Below, piece after piece: positions 28,737-38,032 of a stretch of DNA of 64,000 bases (the stretch's first letter is position 1; the number at the start of each line of letters is the position of its first letter). Below the pieces are notes generated by a model, which ran no database searches, was not told the DNA's origin, and was given only the letters and a program-made list of their open reading frames with translations. A program made the position numbers and the translations under genes. The DNA comes from an uncultured Veillonellaceae bacterium (GTDB lineage Bacteria > Bacillota > Negativicutes > Selenomonadales > Selenomonadaceae). The stretch lies in assembly GCA_902801565.1 (NCBI GenBank), contig CADCIX010000012.1, positions 39,156 to 103,155 on the forward strand. Reading direction: 5' to 3'.

Positions 28737-29054
28737 TCAAAATTCATACACCACCACGCCCTTTTTATTTATTTCTGCCAAAAGCTCATCTGAAACAGTA
28801 AAATTGCACCACTTATCAAAGCTCTGCGTAGGATTGCCAACAACAGGGTAATGCTTGGGCATTTTCTTCATTTCAAAATATACATCGATATCGCTCCAAG
28901 GATTACAGGCGGCTGTAATGCTACTGCCGAAAATGATGATTTTTTTGATATTGCTGTCTTGACGACACACCTCTATAAGGTCGAGGACAGCTTGTTGCTT
29001 GATAGGGAATATGCGATGAATGTTACGAAAAGGCTTGGTGACTGCGTTCCACAT
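28737..29054 (-). CDS. Minimal nucleotidyltransferase (MNT-like)
   Basis: 105-residue protein with the polymerase-beta-like motif IIIFGSSITAACNPWSDIDVYFE (GS plus DxD). Such proteins often act as antitoxins to HEPN toxins, AMPylating the toxin. No HEPN gene is found on either side. The start at 29054 has AAGGAGG six bases upstream. It converges on the fsa gene. Confidence 0.75.
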   Translation of the reverse strand: MWNAVTKPFRNIHRIFPIKQQAVLDLIEVCRQDSNIKKIIIFGSSITAACNPWSDIDVYFEMKKMPKHYPVVGNPTQSFDKWCNFTVSDELLAEINKKGVVVYEF

Positions 29055-29184
29055 GTCTATCCTCCTTACATTTCATACCCAATTGTCCCCAGATTTGAAT
29101 TTCTTATTTCCCAATACTGTTAGATTCGACCCCGGTGTAGCTGAATCCTGCCAAATGCCCCTCGTGGACGTGAATTTTTGCCTC

Positions 29185-29290
29185 CAGCATATGGCTGGAC
29201 AGAGAATTCGAGGCGCTACTCAAAAAGGCGCAGGATCGGTTCGAGATGCGTGAGGAGGACATCAGGGAATTTCGCGAGGCTATCAAACTC
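29185..29290 (+). pseudogene. Remnant of a glycyl radical enzyme gene
   Basis: About 105 bp match the 5' part of the enzyme gene (around 24922-25027) at roughly 80% or better. The scrap reads FEALLKKAQDRFEMREEDIR then EFREAIKLL, against FETLPTRAQDRFEVREEDIR then EFREEIKPY in the intact protein. It has no start and no continuation. A terminator follows immediately. It shows that a paralogous or duplicated copy once lay here. Confidence 0.6.
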
Positions 29291-29297
29291 CTCGTAG

Positions 29298-29330
29298 AAA
29301 AAAGGGAGCCTTTTTCGGCTCCCCTTTTTA
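29298..29330. terminator. Bidirectional terminator
   Basis: AAAAAAGGGAGCC-TTTTTC-GGCTCCCCTTTTT forms a short GC stem with A and T tracts on both sides, between the remnant and the convergent DUF805 gene. Confidence 0.8.
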
Positions 29331-29362
29331 GGAACTGTGAAGATCGAAATTTCTTGTCATAA

Positions 29363-29986
29363 TCATCCCAAGGGATCTGCTCCGTATTTGTTCGGACCGG
29401 GTGTACCGGGTATGAAGGTCAGCATCAATCCTATGGCTAAATTTATAATCGGAATGAACGCAATAATTGCAAACCAGCCGGAATAGTTCAGGTCATGCAG
29501 ACGCCGAATATTCAGCATCACCGAAGAAGGCATAAAAGCCAGAGGCAGCAAGGAAATCACGATGGCTCCAAAATCCGGGTCAATCAGATAGGCCACAAAA
29601 TCGATTACGAGCATAATGATGCCCAGAACCATCGATCTCAAGAAGTAACGCATGCGATTAAGCCTGCCGTCAGAACGGAAAAACATTTCCTTTATACCCT
29701 TGTCGGGCACATACTCCCCGACCGGATAACCACCATTCATCGGCATGGCACCGCCCGGACGGAAAGAGCCTTGCTGCGCGGCAGGATTCGGATGGGATGC
29801 CCCCTGCGCCGCATGCCCCTGTCCCATATTGATTCCGCCTTGCCGTACAGGTGGTGCAGGGGGCGCAGATGCTGCAGGGGGTGCCGTTTCCTGCGATGCC
29901 TGGTTGTCCATTTTTGCGCCGCAATTCGTGCAAAACTTGGTTCCATCATCCATTTGCGCGCCGCACGCGCCACATATCTTTGCCAT
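29363..29986 (-). CDS. DUF805 membrane protein with N-terminal zinc ribbon
   Basis: 207 residues. The N-terminal zinc ribbon CGACGAQMDDGTKFCTNCGA has four cysteines, a proline/alanine/glycine-rich linker covers about residues 30-95, and a DUF805 domain has three to four transmembrane helices (GRLNRMRYFLRSM, VISLLPLAFMPSSVMLNIRR, LHDLNYSGWFAIIAF). DUF805 proteins are inner-membrane proteins of unknown function. ATG at 29986 has GAGGAG eight bases upstream. Confidence 0.85.
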   Translation of the reverse strand: MAKICGACGAQMDDGTKFCTNCGAKMDNQASQETAPPAASAPPAPPVRQGGINMGQGHAAQGASHPNPAAQQGSFRPGGAMPMNGGYPVGEYVPDKGIKEMFFRSDGRLNRMRYFLRSMVLGIIMLVIDFVAYLIDPDFGAIVISLLPLAFMPSSVMLNIRRLHDLNYSGWFAIIAFIPIINLAIGLMLTFIPGTPGPNKYGADPLG

Positions 29987-30017
29987 CAAAATGCTCCTCT
30001 CATGAATAAAAGAATAT

Positions 30018-30779
30018 TTACATATAGTCCAGCCCGTGCTGCTCGAAGAAAGTCTTTTGTTTCATGTCCAGCGGCTTGTCCAGGACAGCACCGGAAAAAT
30101 CACTCAATGACGCATAGATAAAGTTCCCTGTTTTGTCGAACTTCCTTGTTTCCAGCAGCATATAGGAGTTGCGGCTGCATTTCAGTATCGTTTCCTTGGT
30201 GGCTGCGTCCTCCGATGTGTAGGTCATGGCGGCGTTGCGCTCTATGTCGGCTCCTACGATGCCGAGAAATGCCTTGTCGAAATGGTAACGGGAGATTTCA
30301 CGGTTGGCAATGGAACCAACAAAGCCGTCCTTGCCTTCGCTGAAGGTGCCGCCGATGAAGATGAGCCGGTTGTATTCGTCTCCGGTCATGGCCAGCATGA
30401 CATCAATCATGTTGGTGACAACGGTCAGGGAAAGCCCCGAGGTCTTGAGGAGCTTGGCAATCTCAATGCTGGTGGTGGAGATGTCAAGGAACAGCACATC
30501 ATCGTCCTTGAGCAGCCGAAGAGCCTTTTGGGCAATTTTCCGCTTGTCGGGCATATATTTCCCCTTGCGTTGGGAAACATACTGTTCCATTTCCTCTTCT
30601 TCCAGTTTGAGGGCGCCGCCGTAGGTCTTCTTGAGCAGCCCCCTCTTTTGCAGGGCGGTGAGATCCTTGCGGATGCTGTCCTCCGTGATGGAGAAACGCT
30701 GGCTCAGGTCCTTGACGCTGGCGGAGCCTGTATCATTCACGATCTGGACAATCATGTTTTGGCGTTCTTCGGGAAGTAT
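30018..30779 (-). CDS. DeoR-family transcriptional regulator, probable AUA start
   Basis: Sugar-phosphate-responsive repressor type. The first ATG (30755) gives 245 residues beginning MIVQIVNDTGSASVKDLSQR. That lacks the usual opening, but the eight codons upstream read ATA-LPEERQN, exactly the family's N-terminus, and GGAG lies eight bases before the ATA at 30777-30779. Either ATA starts translation or an ATG was mutated. The helix-turn-helix is ITEDSIRKDLTALQKRGLL; the C-terminal sensor domain includes DISTTS and GIVGADI. It may control the glycyl radical or fru operon; the target is not shown. Confidence 0.8.
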   Translation of the reverse strand: MLPEERQNMIVQIVNDTGSASVKDLSQRFSITEDSIRKDLTALQKRGLLKKTYGGALKLEEEEMEQYVSQRKGKYMPDKRKIAQKALRLLKDDDVLFLDISTTSIEIAKLLKTSGLSLTVVTNMIDVMLAMTGDEYNRLIFIGGTFSEGKDGFVGSIANREISRYHFDKAFLGIVGADIERNAAMTYTSEDAATKETILKCSRNSYMLLETRKFDKTGNFIYASLSDFSGAVLDKPLDMKQKTFFEQHGLDYM

Positions 30780-30885
30780 GGGATCATCTCCTTTCGTTTT
30801 TCAACATACCCTGTGGATTATATCATGATTTCGCGTGTTTGTCATTGTTTTTTATTGAAACATGTCTTTCTTCTTATTTCGCCCT

Positions 30886-32073
30886 TCACCCATTTCTCGG
30901 TTTTGGCAGCAGGAAAGCACCAAGGGTGCAGATGGCACCGATGCCGATCAGCAGATACATGACAGCGGCAATTCCCTCCCGGTCGGCAAGCATGCCCATG
31001 AGAGGTGAAATGATGCCTCCGAAACTGGTGGAAAGCCCCAGTGTCACACCGGAGGCAAAACCGATGCTCTTTGCCAGGTAGGTCTGCCCCAGCACCACCA
31101 TGGGAGAGTAGATTCCGTGGGTTGCAAAGCACAGGGGCAGGAGAAGCACATAGACGATGGATATGCTTGGCGCGAAGGTGAGCATGGCAAGGACGGGAAC
31201 CAGCACCAGGGTCGTCCTGCGCGCCGTGCGGATCATGCCGAAATTATCAGCCATCCAGCCTCCCACAAGAGTCATGGCAATACCGCATACGGCGAAGACC
31301 GAGAGTGTGGAACTGCCGACGGCATTGGAGACGCCTAGAGTCTTAATGCAGTAAAGCGGCAGGAATGCCATGATGCCATTGAAGACGGCAGAACGGCCCA
31401 AAAGAACGAAGGTCAGACGCAGAAAGGCCGGCCAATCATTGGCGGCAGGCTCGCTTTTCACGGATGTCTTGTCCATGACGGCTTGCTGTTCCTTCTGTTG
31501 CAATGCTTTTGCCTTCTGGACAATGCGCGGCACCAGCAGCAGGGTTGCAGTTCCCATGGCAAGGCCGGTCAGCCCGAAGGCTGCCATTCCCTTCAGCCCC
31601 CAAAGGCTCACCAATGCCACTGCCAGGATCGGGCCAATGGCAAAGCCTGCATTGCCCCCCACGGAGAATGCTGCCATCCCCTGTCCGCGCTGCCCCTGTC
31701 CGGCAATCAGGTTCACCAGGCGCGCCGCCTCCGGGTGGAACATGGAATTCCCGATGCCCATTAGGGCAACAAAAGCGAAGATAAGCCAATAATTCTCAAA
31801 AAGCCCCGTCACGGAAAGGGAAATCCCGGAGATCATGATTCCCGCCCCCATGAACCAGCGGCTGGAAATACGATCCGCCAGATAGCCAAAGACTGGCTGG
31901 AGCAGCGAAGACAGCAAGGAGGATGCAAACATCAGCCCTGCCACTTCCGTATAGGACATGCCGCGCTCCGTCACAAGAAATGGAAGAATGGCCGGGAGTG
32001 CCCCTGGTGTAAGGTCCGTGGTCATATGCCCGGCTGAGATGAAGTAGATGTATTTTGAATTCGTTGTTTTCAT
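30886..32073 (-). CDS. MFS transporter, fosmidomycin-resistance (Fsr) type
   Basis: 395 residues with about 12 hydrophobic helices. The opening (FISAGHMTTDLTPGALPAIL and LPFLVTERGMSY) and FGYLADRISSRW match the Fsr subgroup of the major facilitator superfamily. A charged central loop (QQKEQQAVMDKTSVKSEP) separates the two halves. The true start is the ATG at 32073, one base after the sbcC stop; the upstream open frame is antisense noise inside sbcC. It is the last gene of an sbcD-sbcC-MFS operon. The exported compound is unknown. Confidence 0.85.
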   Translation of the reverse strand: MKTTNSKYIYFISAGHMTTDLTPGALPAILPFLVTERGMSYTEVAGLMFASSLLSSLLQPVFGYLADRISSRWFMGAGIMISGISLSVTGLFENYWLIFAFVALMGIGNSMFHPEAARLVNLIAGQGQRGQGMAAFSVGGNAGFAIGPILAVALVSLWGLKGMAAFGLTGLAMGTATLLLVPRIVQKAKALQQKEQQAVMDKTSVKSEPAANDWPAFLRLTFVLLGRSAVFNGIMAFLPLYCIKTLGVSNAVGSSTLSVFAVCGIAMTLVGGWMADNFGMIRTARRTTLVLVPVLAMLTFAPSISIVYVLLLPLCFATHGIYSPMVVLGQTYLAKSIGFASGVTLGLSTSFGGIISPLMGMLADREGIAAVMYLLIGIGAICTLGAFLLPKPRNG

Positions 32074-32074
32074 T

Positions 32075-35000
32075 CTAAACCCCGATAAATTCTGCCTTGC
32101 TTCCATGTCGTCCCCTTGTGACCTCCAGGCGGACAGGGATGCGCTGCTTGAGCTCGTCCACATGGGAAATGATGCCAACAATGCGTCCATCCTGCTGCAA
32201 TTCCAGCAGGGAACGGAGGGCCAGGTCCAAGGTTTCGCTGTCCAGGGTGCCAAAGCCCTCGTCAATGAAGATGGTATCCAGCCGGATTCCTCCTGCATAG
32301 CACTGCACGACATCCGCAAGTCCCAATGCCAATGAGAGGGAAGCCAGGAAGGACTCGCCGCCGGAGAGGGTTTCTGTAGGACGTGAGGTTCCGGAGTATT
32401 CATCAAAGATCTTCAGATCCAGTCCGCCCGCTTTCCGCTTATCTATGACTCCTGCATCGTTCTGGAGAGAATAGCGGTTCTGGCTCATCACCCCAAGCCT
32501 GAGATTTGCTGCGTCAATGACATCCTGGAACAGGGAGCGCAGGACATAGCGCTGAAAGGACACCTGATAGCCTGCTCCGCTTGCGTTTGCCACTTCAGAG
32601 AGAGATGCGGCAATGTTATAGGCAGCTTCCAATTCATGGGCTTCCTTTGCGACTTGTTCCAGTTCCTCTGAAAGCTTCCTCAGACGTTTCTCGTTTATAT
32701 GTTCCTGTTCCCTGCGGGCAAGCACGTCCTTCCATGCCTTTTCCTGGGAAGAGGCAGTATCCGAAAGCTGTTTCAGGTCCGGTGGCTCCTTTCCTGAAAC
32801 CAATGCCTCGGCCTGTCGTTTTGTCTCTTGATGCTTGGCATAGTCTATTTCAAATTCCCTGATTTTTTCTCTCAGATGCTCTCTGCTTTCTGCCTTTCTC
32901 CAAGGACCTGCCAGGATTTTCTGGAATTCCTCCAGGGACGAAAAACCTGCTTTCTGGATGGAACCAAGGAAATCTTCCCGGGCTTCCTTTTCCTGCAAGG
33001 TTGCTTCCCGAAGGGATTCTTCTGCCGTTTCTGCAGCTTTTTGCTGGGCAGCTTGTTTCTGCTTCAGCTGATGAAAACTCTTCTCTGCCTCCTGCCATGC
33101 CAGCTCCAAATTTTTTTGCTTGTTTTCCGTATCCTTGATTTCCTGCAGGAGTTTTTTCTGGTCTTGATACATCTCCGGCAACTGCTTCTGTTTTTCTGCG
33201 TAAATTCCTTTCATCCGGGCAACCTTCTCTGCGCTTTCACGTTCCTTGGCCTGCGCAGTTTCCACCGCTTTGGCAAGGGTGGATTCGTCCTTTGCTGCTT
33301 TTGCCTGGTCTTGCCGAAGTTCCACCAGCCGTTCCTTTGCCTGAGCGATTTCTTTCAATTGCTTTCTTGCCTTGCGTTCCTCCTCTTCTGAAACATCGGA
33401 AAATTCCTGTTCCCATTGGAGTTTCAATGTCTTCTGCTCGGCCATGATCTCTACATGAGATTCCTGTGCCTTCGCCTTTTTCTCTTCTGCTGTCCTTTGC
33501 GACTTTTCCAAACGATTGACTTCTTCTTCTGCCGACAGCAATTCCTCCTGGGATGGTATGATGGCCTCGGAATGGGCTAAATGGGGATGCTTTGTGGAGC
33601 CGCATACAGGGCATGGTTCGCCTTCCTTCAGGTCGCTGGCCAAAAAAGCCGCGCTGCCCTCTTGCGCCAGATGCCGCAGCCGCTCCCATTTGGTTTTCTG
33701 CTTTTGTACTTGTTCCGCCAGCTGTTTTGCTTCGAGAGCGGCTTCTTCTGCCAGTCCCTTTTTCTTCGCCTCCTGTTGTGCCAGTTTCTTCAGCTTTTCC
33801 TGCATCGCTTTTCGCTGTTCTGCTTTTTCTACGCATATTTGGGCCGCTTGTTCGCGTCCTTCCAAAAGGGAGGCTTGCTTTTCTTCCTCTGTCAGTTTCC
33901 GGATCTTTTCCTGCACTGCCTGCCATTTTGCCTTTGCATGTTCTGAATCCTGCTTTGCCTTTTGCGCTTCTTTGACGGACTGTGCGGTCATTTCCATGGA
34001 TTTCTGCAGTTCCTGCGCGGCCTCCCGATATCCTGTCAGCTTTTGGAGCAGTTGTTCCGTTTCCTTTCGCAGCACGTCTTCTTTTTGCCGTTTTTCATAT
34101 TCCTTCCGGGAAATGCCCAGTTGCTTTTCTACTTCGGATAATTGCCTTTTGGCATCTTCTGCTGCACGTTTTCGATGTTCCAGTTCCCGTTTCGCACGAT
34201 CTGCAAAATTTTCTTTGTCTATCAATCCCGCCGCACGATCTGCACGCTCCAAATGCTTCTTCTTTTCTTCTGCCGATTCCAGGCGTTCCTCATCCTTCGC
34301 CAAAGCCGCTTTTGCCTGCTCGAATGCTGCAAACTGTTCGGCCAGACGTTTTCCCTGTTGCAGCATCTCCTGCGTTTTCCGATGACGCTGTTCCTGCTCC
34401 TCTGTGGCCAAGTCTGTCTGGCGCACCTGTTCCTGCAATTTTTCCAGCCGCTCCAGCAGGTCTTCCAGATTTTCTGACTGGGCTTGCTGAAGAAGGAACT
34501 CCTGCTTCTGCGCCTTTTCCTTTACTTGGTCGGACAGGTGATTGGCACGGCTTTTCAAGGCCTCTTCTACATGACGGTAGATTCCCGTTTTGAACAATAC
34601 ATTCAAGATGTTCTGTCGTTCCACTGAGCCCGCCATCAAGAATCGTTTGAACTCTCCTTGGGGCAGGAGGACAACCTGACGGAACTGATCGCTCTGAAAG
34701 CCGAGCAGGTTTACAATGTAGGGTGTTACGTTTTTGGGGCCGCTTTCCAAAAGCTCTTCTTCATCTTCCTTTATGCGATAAAGTTCTGCGGTTGCCTCTT
34801 CTTTCGTCGTTCCTTCTCCCCGGAGTTTGGTTCGTTCATATTTCGGGGTTCTGCGTACACGATACTTCCGGTCCCCCAGGGAAAAAGAAAAGGTTACCTC
34901 TGTCTTCTGTTTGGGAGATGCCTGTTCTGCGCGAAACATGGAGTCTTTCCGTTCTCCGCCACTGGATCCTCCATAGAGTGCAAAGCAAATGGCATCCAGA

Positions 35001-35134
35001 ATGCTGGTCTTGCCCGCGCCCGTTGCCCCATGAATCAGGAAAAAACGAGATTCCTCCAATCCCCGCTCAAAATCAAGCTCCAGCTTTTCCGTATACGGAC
35101 CGAAGGCGTGTACCTCCAATTTCAGTGGTTTCAT
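32075..35134 (-). CDS. sbcC: Exonuclease subunit SbcC (Rad50-like)
   Basis: ATPase subunit of the SbcCD nuclease, which opens DNA hairpins and processes protein-blocked ends. About 1019 residues. Walker A is HGATGAGKTSI near residue 36. Two long coiled coils rich in Glu, Lys and Gln flank the zinc hook PCPVCGSTKH near residue 500. The C-terminal part has the ABC signature TLSGGESF and Walker B DTIFIDEGFGTLD. The start at 35134 overlaps the sbcD stop (ATGA) after GGGAGCAGGA. Confidence 0.95.
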   Translation of the reverse strand: MKPLKLEVHAFGPYTEKLELDFERGLEESRFFLIHGATGAGKTSILDAICFALYGGSSGGERKDSMFRAEQASPKQKTEVTFSFSLGDRKYRVRRTPKYERTKLRGEGTTKEEATAELYRIKEDEEELLESGPKNVTPYIVNLLGFQSDQFRQVVLLPQGEFKRFLMAGSVERQNILNVLFKTGIYRHVEEALKSRANHLSDQVKEKAQKQEFLLQQAQSENLEDLLERLEKLQEQVRQTDLATEEQEQRHRKTQEMLQQGKRLAEQFAAFEQAKAALAKDEERLESAEEKKKHLERADRAAGLIDKENFADRAKRELEHRKRAAEDAKRQLSEVEKQLGISRKEYEKRQKEDVLRKETEQLLQKLTGYREAAQELQKSMEMTAQSVKEAQKAKQDSEHAKAKWQAVQEKIRKLTEEEKQASLLEGREQAAQICVEKAEQRKAMQEKLKKLAQQEAKKKGLAEEAALEAKQLAEQVQKQKTKWERLRHLAQEGSAAFLASDLKEGEPCPVCGSTKHPHLAHSEAIIPSQEELLSAEEEVNRLEKSQRTAEEKKAKAQESHVEIMAEQKTLKLQWEQEFSDVSEEEERKARKQLKEIAQAKERLVELRQDQAKAAKDESTLAKAVETAQAKERESAEKVARMKGIYAEKQKQLPEMYQDQKKLLQEIKDTENKQKNLELAWQEAEKSFHQLKQKQAAQQKAAETAEESLREATLQEKEAREDFLGSIQKAGFSSLEEFQKILAGPWRKAESREHLREKIREFEIDYAKHQETKRQAEALVSGKEPPDLKQLSDTASSQEKAWKDVLARREQEHINEKRLRKLSEELEQVAKEAHELEAAYNIAASLSEVANASGAGYQVSFQRYVLRSLFQDVIDAANLRLGVMSQNRYSLQNDAGVIDKRKAGGLDLKIFDEYSGTSRPTETLSGGESFLASLSLALGLADVVQCYAGGIRLDTIFIDEGFGTLDSETLDLALRSLLELQQDGRIVGIISHVDELKQRIPVRLEVTRGRHGSKAEFIGV

Positions 35135-36282
35135 TCCTGCTCCCCATCCCTTCTGCGTGCTTCCTGGATGCACTCTTTCAGCACTTTTTCCTGCGTATCG
35201 TCCAGCTTTCTATGGGTCATTTCCTCATAAAAATCTTGAAAGAGTATCAGTTCTGATTTATTTTCCCTTCGCCCATCCGGTTGTCGGAGCTCAGTTTGCC
35301 CTATGAGTCCTGTCCGTTCCACGACCAGAAGATTCGGAAAGACCTCCTCCAGCCGATCCTTGGGGTTGAGCACCGGATGATCATCTTTCAGGCGAACCAG
35401 CACATAGTCTTCTGTTTTTGGGAATTTTGCTCGGTCTGTGCGAAGTTCCTCGAAATTTCCCTCAAGAATGCGCACATCCCGCCTGGGATGCAAGGGGAGG
35501 TGTTCTGTCCTCACTTTTCCGCTGCCATCCAGTTCCACCAGAGTTACCCCTTTTTTCTGGGAGGCCTCGTCAAAAGAATATTTGAGCAGGGAGCCGCTGT
35601 ATCGTATCGTTTCAGCTCCGGCGCGTTGCGGCCCGTGCAGATGGCCCAATGCGGTATAGCAAAAATCGCGGAACAGCTTCGGGGAAACCTGGTCGGAACC
35701 TCCCACGGAAAGCGGGCGTTCCGATTCTGAGGTCGCACTGCCTGCCAGGAAAGCATGTGCCACAGCAACGGAGCGCTTTCCTTTGGGGATCAATGCCCTG
35801 GCATGTTCCAGGACCAGGGCGTGAGCCTGCTCAAAATCCAGGCGTTCTTCCACAGGGAATACGGAACAGACCTTCGCCGGTTCCAAATAGGGAATCAGGG
35901 AAAAGTAGATGGACCCATTCGAATCTTCCAGTGCGATAGGAGAAAGATCCTCTGAAAGTTCGCCACGGACAAAGAGGCCAGACGAAGAAAGCAGACGGCT
36001 CCCAAAATGCAGCCGGACCGCACTGTCATGGTTGCCTGAAATATAGAGTACGGGCACCTTCTGCTCCAGGAGCAGTTTCGTCAGGATCTCATCAAAGAGC
36101 TCCACTGCATCCGTTGGAGGTACAGCCCTGTCGTAGATATCCCCTGCAATGACAACAGCTTGAGGCTTGCAATCCTCTATAAGCCTCAAGAATTCCTGCA
36201 ATATATACTGTTGGTCCTCCAAAAGGGGCATGCCTTTCAGAGTCTTCCCCAAGTGCCAATCAGCCGTATGAATGAATCTCAT
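35131..36282 (-). CDS. sbcD: Exonuclease subunit SbcD (Mre11-like)
   Basis: Metal-dependent nuclease subunit. 383 residues. Phosphoesterase motifs are HTADWHLGKTL at the start, GDIYDRAVPP, SGNHDSAVRL and AHAFLAG, with a C-terminal capping domain that binds the SbcC coiled-coil base. It is the first gene of the operon with sbcC. The 200 bp upstream hold no other recognisable gene. Confidence 0.95.
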   Translation of the reverse strand: MRFIHTADWHLGKTLKGMPLLEDQQYILQEFLRLIEDCKPQAVVIAGDIYDRAVPPTDAVELFDEILTKLLLEQKVPVLYISGNHDSAVRLHFGSRLLSSSGLFVRGELSEDLSPIALEDSNGSIYFSLIPYLEPAKVCSVFPVEERLDFEQAHALVLEHARALIPKGKRSVAVAHAFLAGSATSESERPLSVGGSDQVSPKLFRDFCYTALGHLHGPQRAGAETIRYSGSLLKYSFDEASQKKGVTLVELDGSGKVRTEHLPLHPRRDVRILEGNFEELRTDRAKFPKTEDYVLVRLKDDHPVLNPKDRLEEVFPNLLVVERTGLIGQTELRQPDGRRENKSELILFQDFYEEMTHRKLDDTQEKVLKECIQEARRRDGEQE

Positions 36283-36485
36283 GCTACTACCCTCTCAATT
36301 TGTGATATCTGATGATTTCAGGGCTGCGTCATGCTCTTTGGCATGCAATAGCCCATATTATTGCAATTTCGACAAAGCGGCCAGATGTCCTGCCAGAAGG
36401 ACAAAGTTTTCTCAACCAAAACATGATCCTGCAAATGCTGATGCATGACACTGCTTGGCTGTACAATGTTGAAGCATCTTGAATA

Positions 36486-37877
36486 TTACTCAAAATACAA
36501 ATCATCCAAGGTATATTTGCTAACATCTGGACGGGTGAATTCCTCATATCCTGACTTGGAAAAAAATCCATATTGATAACAGTAGAGCCCCGTATCATTC
36601 ACCTGACGTATTTCTTGCTCAATCATAGAGGCGGTAATCGGCGCATTCCTGAATTTTGCTTCATAAAAAGCATAGCCACGGTCATCTTTCGTTACTACAT
36701 CGAATTCGCCATTCTTGTGTTCTTTGGGCAAGTCATAATAATATTTCCCTATGGCTTCAAATGGTTCTGGCATATCTCCTTGTTGATTTTTGAGTATAAG
36801 GAACTGCTTGCAGATATCCTCGAATCTGTCAGGAACATAGGATTGCTCGAAATCCTTTTCTATGTAACGTTCATAGAATATTTCCGGGTTCATGATACGT
36901 CTTTGTGATGCATATCTGAATATATATTTGTAGTAGAATCTCGACATATTGTCGCTGATGTAATAACCGGCTTTTTTCTTATTATTTGCGTCATTGATGG
37001 GAGCTTCTTTTTCCACCATGTCCATATGCATGAGTTTTTCCAGCACCTTGACCAGAGTAGGGCTGTTTGCTATATGTGATTGCGACAAAATATCACTGAA
37101 TCGGGAAAAGCCTTTGGTCAAAGCTTCAAAGACCTCGTTGGCATTGGTAATCTTGGATAATTCAGCATTCAAGTACATGGAGACTTCGTCTTCCAACCGT
37201 GCACCAGGCAGGGTAAGAAGCTCCATGATGTTTTCCTTTACCGACATTTCTTTATCTATAAGACTATTATAATAAGGAATGCCGCCAAAAACACTGTAAA
37301 GCCTTACTTTATCTTCATGGGAAAATGATGGATAAAATCTCGAAGATTCCAGATAATTCATCGGCTTCAGGTTCAAAACCAAAGAAACGCGCCCATATAG
37401 GGGATTATGTCTCAAAAGCAGATTTTTCATCGTTTCCACAAAGGAGCCGCATAGGATAAGCTTCATTTGTGATTGGTTCATGTATCGGTCTATGAGGGAC
37501 TGCAAGATGCTATCCAATCCTGTTGTCGTTTTCTGCAGGTAGGGATATTCATCCAGTACCAGGATGATTTTCTTGTCACATGACTGATGAAACACAAATT
37601 CCAGAAGCTTCTCCATATCCGGAAACCCCAGGGGTGGAAGGGAGAATTTCTCTGATATCAGCATGGACAGGGAATTGACGTTGTTCTGTTCTGTCGTTTG
37701 TTTGCATTCGTAATAGACGGCATCCCGGTCGTAATTCTGAATGGATTGCTTTATCAATTCACTTTTTCCTACACGACGACGGCCATATATCAGCGCAACA
37801 CTCTGTTTTGGACTGCTGTACATGTTGTTCAGCTTCGCTAATTCCCGTTCTCTGCCCACAAAAGCTGTGTTGTACAT
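36486..37877 (-). CDS. AAA ATPase with C-terminal DUF234 (nuclease-like) domain, second copy
   Basis: 463 residues, colinear with the ATPase at 14480-15859 but diverged. FVGRERELAKL; Walker A YGRRRVGKSELI; Walker B IILVLDEYPYL; LCGSFVETM; a winged-helix segment near 250-300; C-terminal GEFDVVTKDDRGYAFYEAKF with a PD-(D/E)xK-like pattern. ATG at 37877 is preferred over a GTG four codons upstream. It is transcribed from an AT-rich region with several palindromes. Codon use is AT-richer than that of flanking genes, consistent with acquisition. Function unknown. Confidence 0.82.
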   Translation of the reverse strand: MYNTAFVGRERELAKLNNMYSSPKQSVALIYGRRRVGKSELIKQSIQNYDRDAVYYECKQTTEQNNVNSLSMLISEKFSLPPLGFPDMEKLLEFVFHQSCDKKIILVLDEYPYLQKTTTGLDSILQSLIDRYMNQSQMKLILCGSFVETMKNLLLRHNPLYGRVSLVLNLKPMNYLESSRFYPSFSHEDKVRLYSVFGGIPYYNSLIDKEMSVKENIMELLTLPGARLEDEVSMYLNAELSKITNANEVFEALTKGFSRFSDILSQSHIANSPTLVKVLEKLMHMDMVEKEAPINDANNKKKAGYYISDNMSRFYYKYIFRYASQRRIMNPEIFYERYIEKDFEQSYVPDRFEDICKQFLILKNQQGDMPEPFEAIGKYYYDLPKEHKNGEFDVVTKDDRGYAFYEAKFRNAPITASMIEQEIRQVNDTGLYCYQYGFFSKSGYEEFTRPDVSKYTLDDLYFE

Positions 37878-37889
37878 TTTATTCACCAC

Positions 37890-37930
37890 ACTTTAGTAAT
37901 TTCTATATTACTAAAGTTTAGTATACTAAA
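37890..37930. promoter_or_regulatory. Palindrome array upstream of the second DUF234 ATPase
   Basis: ACTTTAGTAA (37890-37899) and TTACTAAAGT (37908-37917) form a perfect 10-bp inverted repeat, joined directly to a second perfect palindrome TTTAGTATACTAAA (37917-37930). This gives four TTTAGTA-type half-sites within 41 bp upstream of the start codon, as expected for an autoregulatory operator. Confidence 0.6.
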
Positions 37931-37970
37931 AATGTATTTTTATTGCAACATCAAATGCTCTTCCCGGATG

Positions 37971-38013
37971 AAAAAAGAACAGGCATAGGAAATATCTATC
38001 CTATGCCTGTTCT
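37971..38013 (-). terminator. Terminator of the fruK-fruA operon
   Basis: AGAACAGGCATAGGA (37976-37990) pairs with TCCTATGCCTGTTCT (37999-38013); on the minus strand a run of six T follows. Confidence 0.85.
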
Positions 38014-38032
38014 GTATATTTGACAAATCTTC

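Noticed and set aside
36283..36485. Possible gene between sbcD and the DUF234 ATPase
   Set aside because: The 203 bp contain no frame with a ribosome site. The only longer frame (36329-36598, minus) lies largely inside the ATPase gene in another frame.
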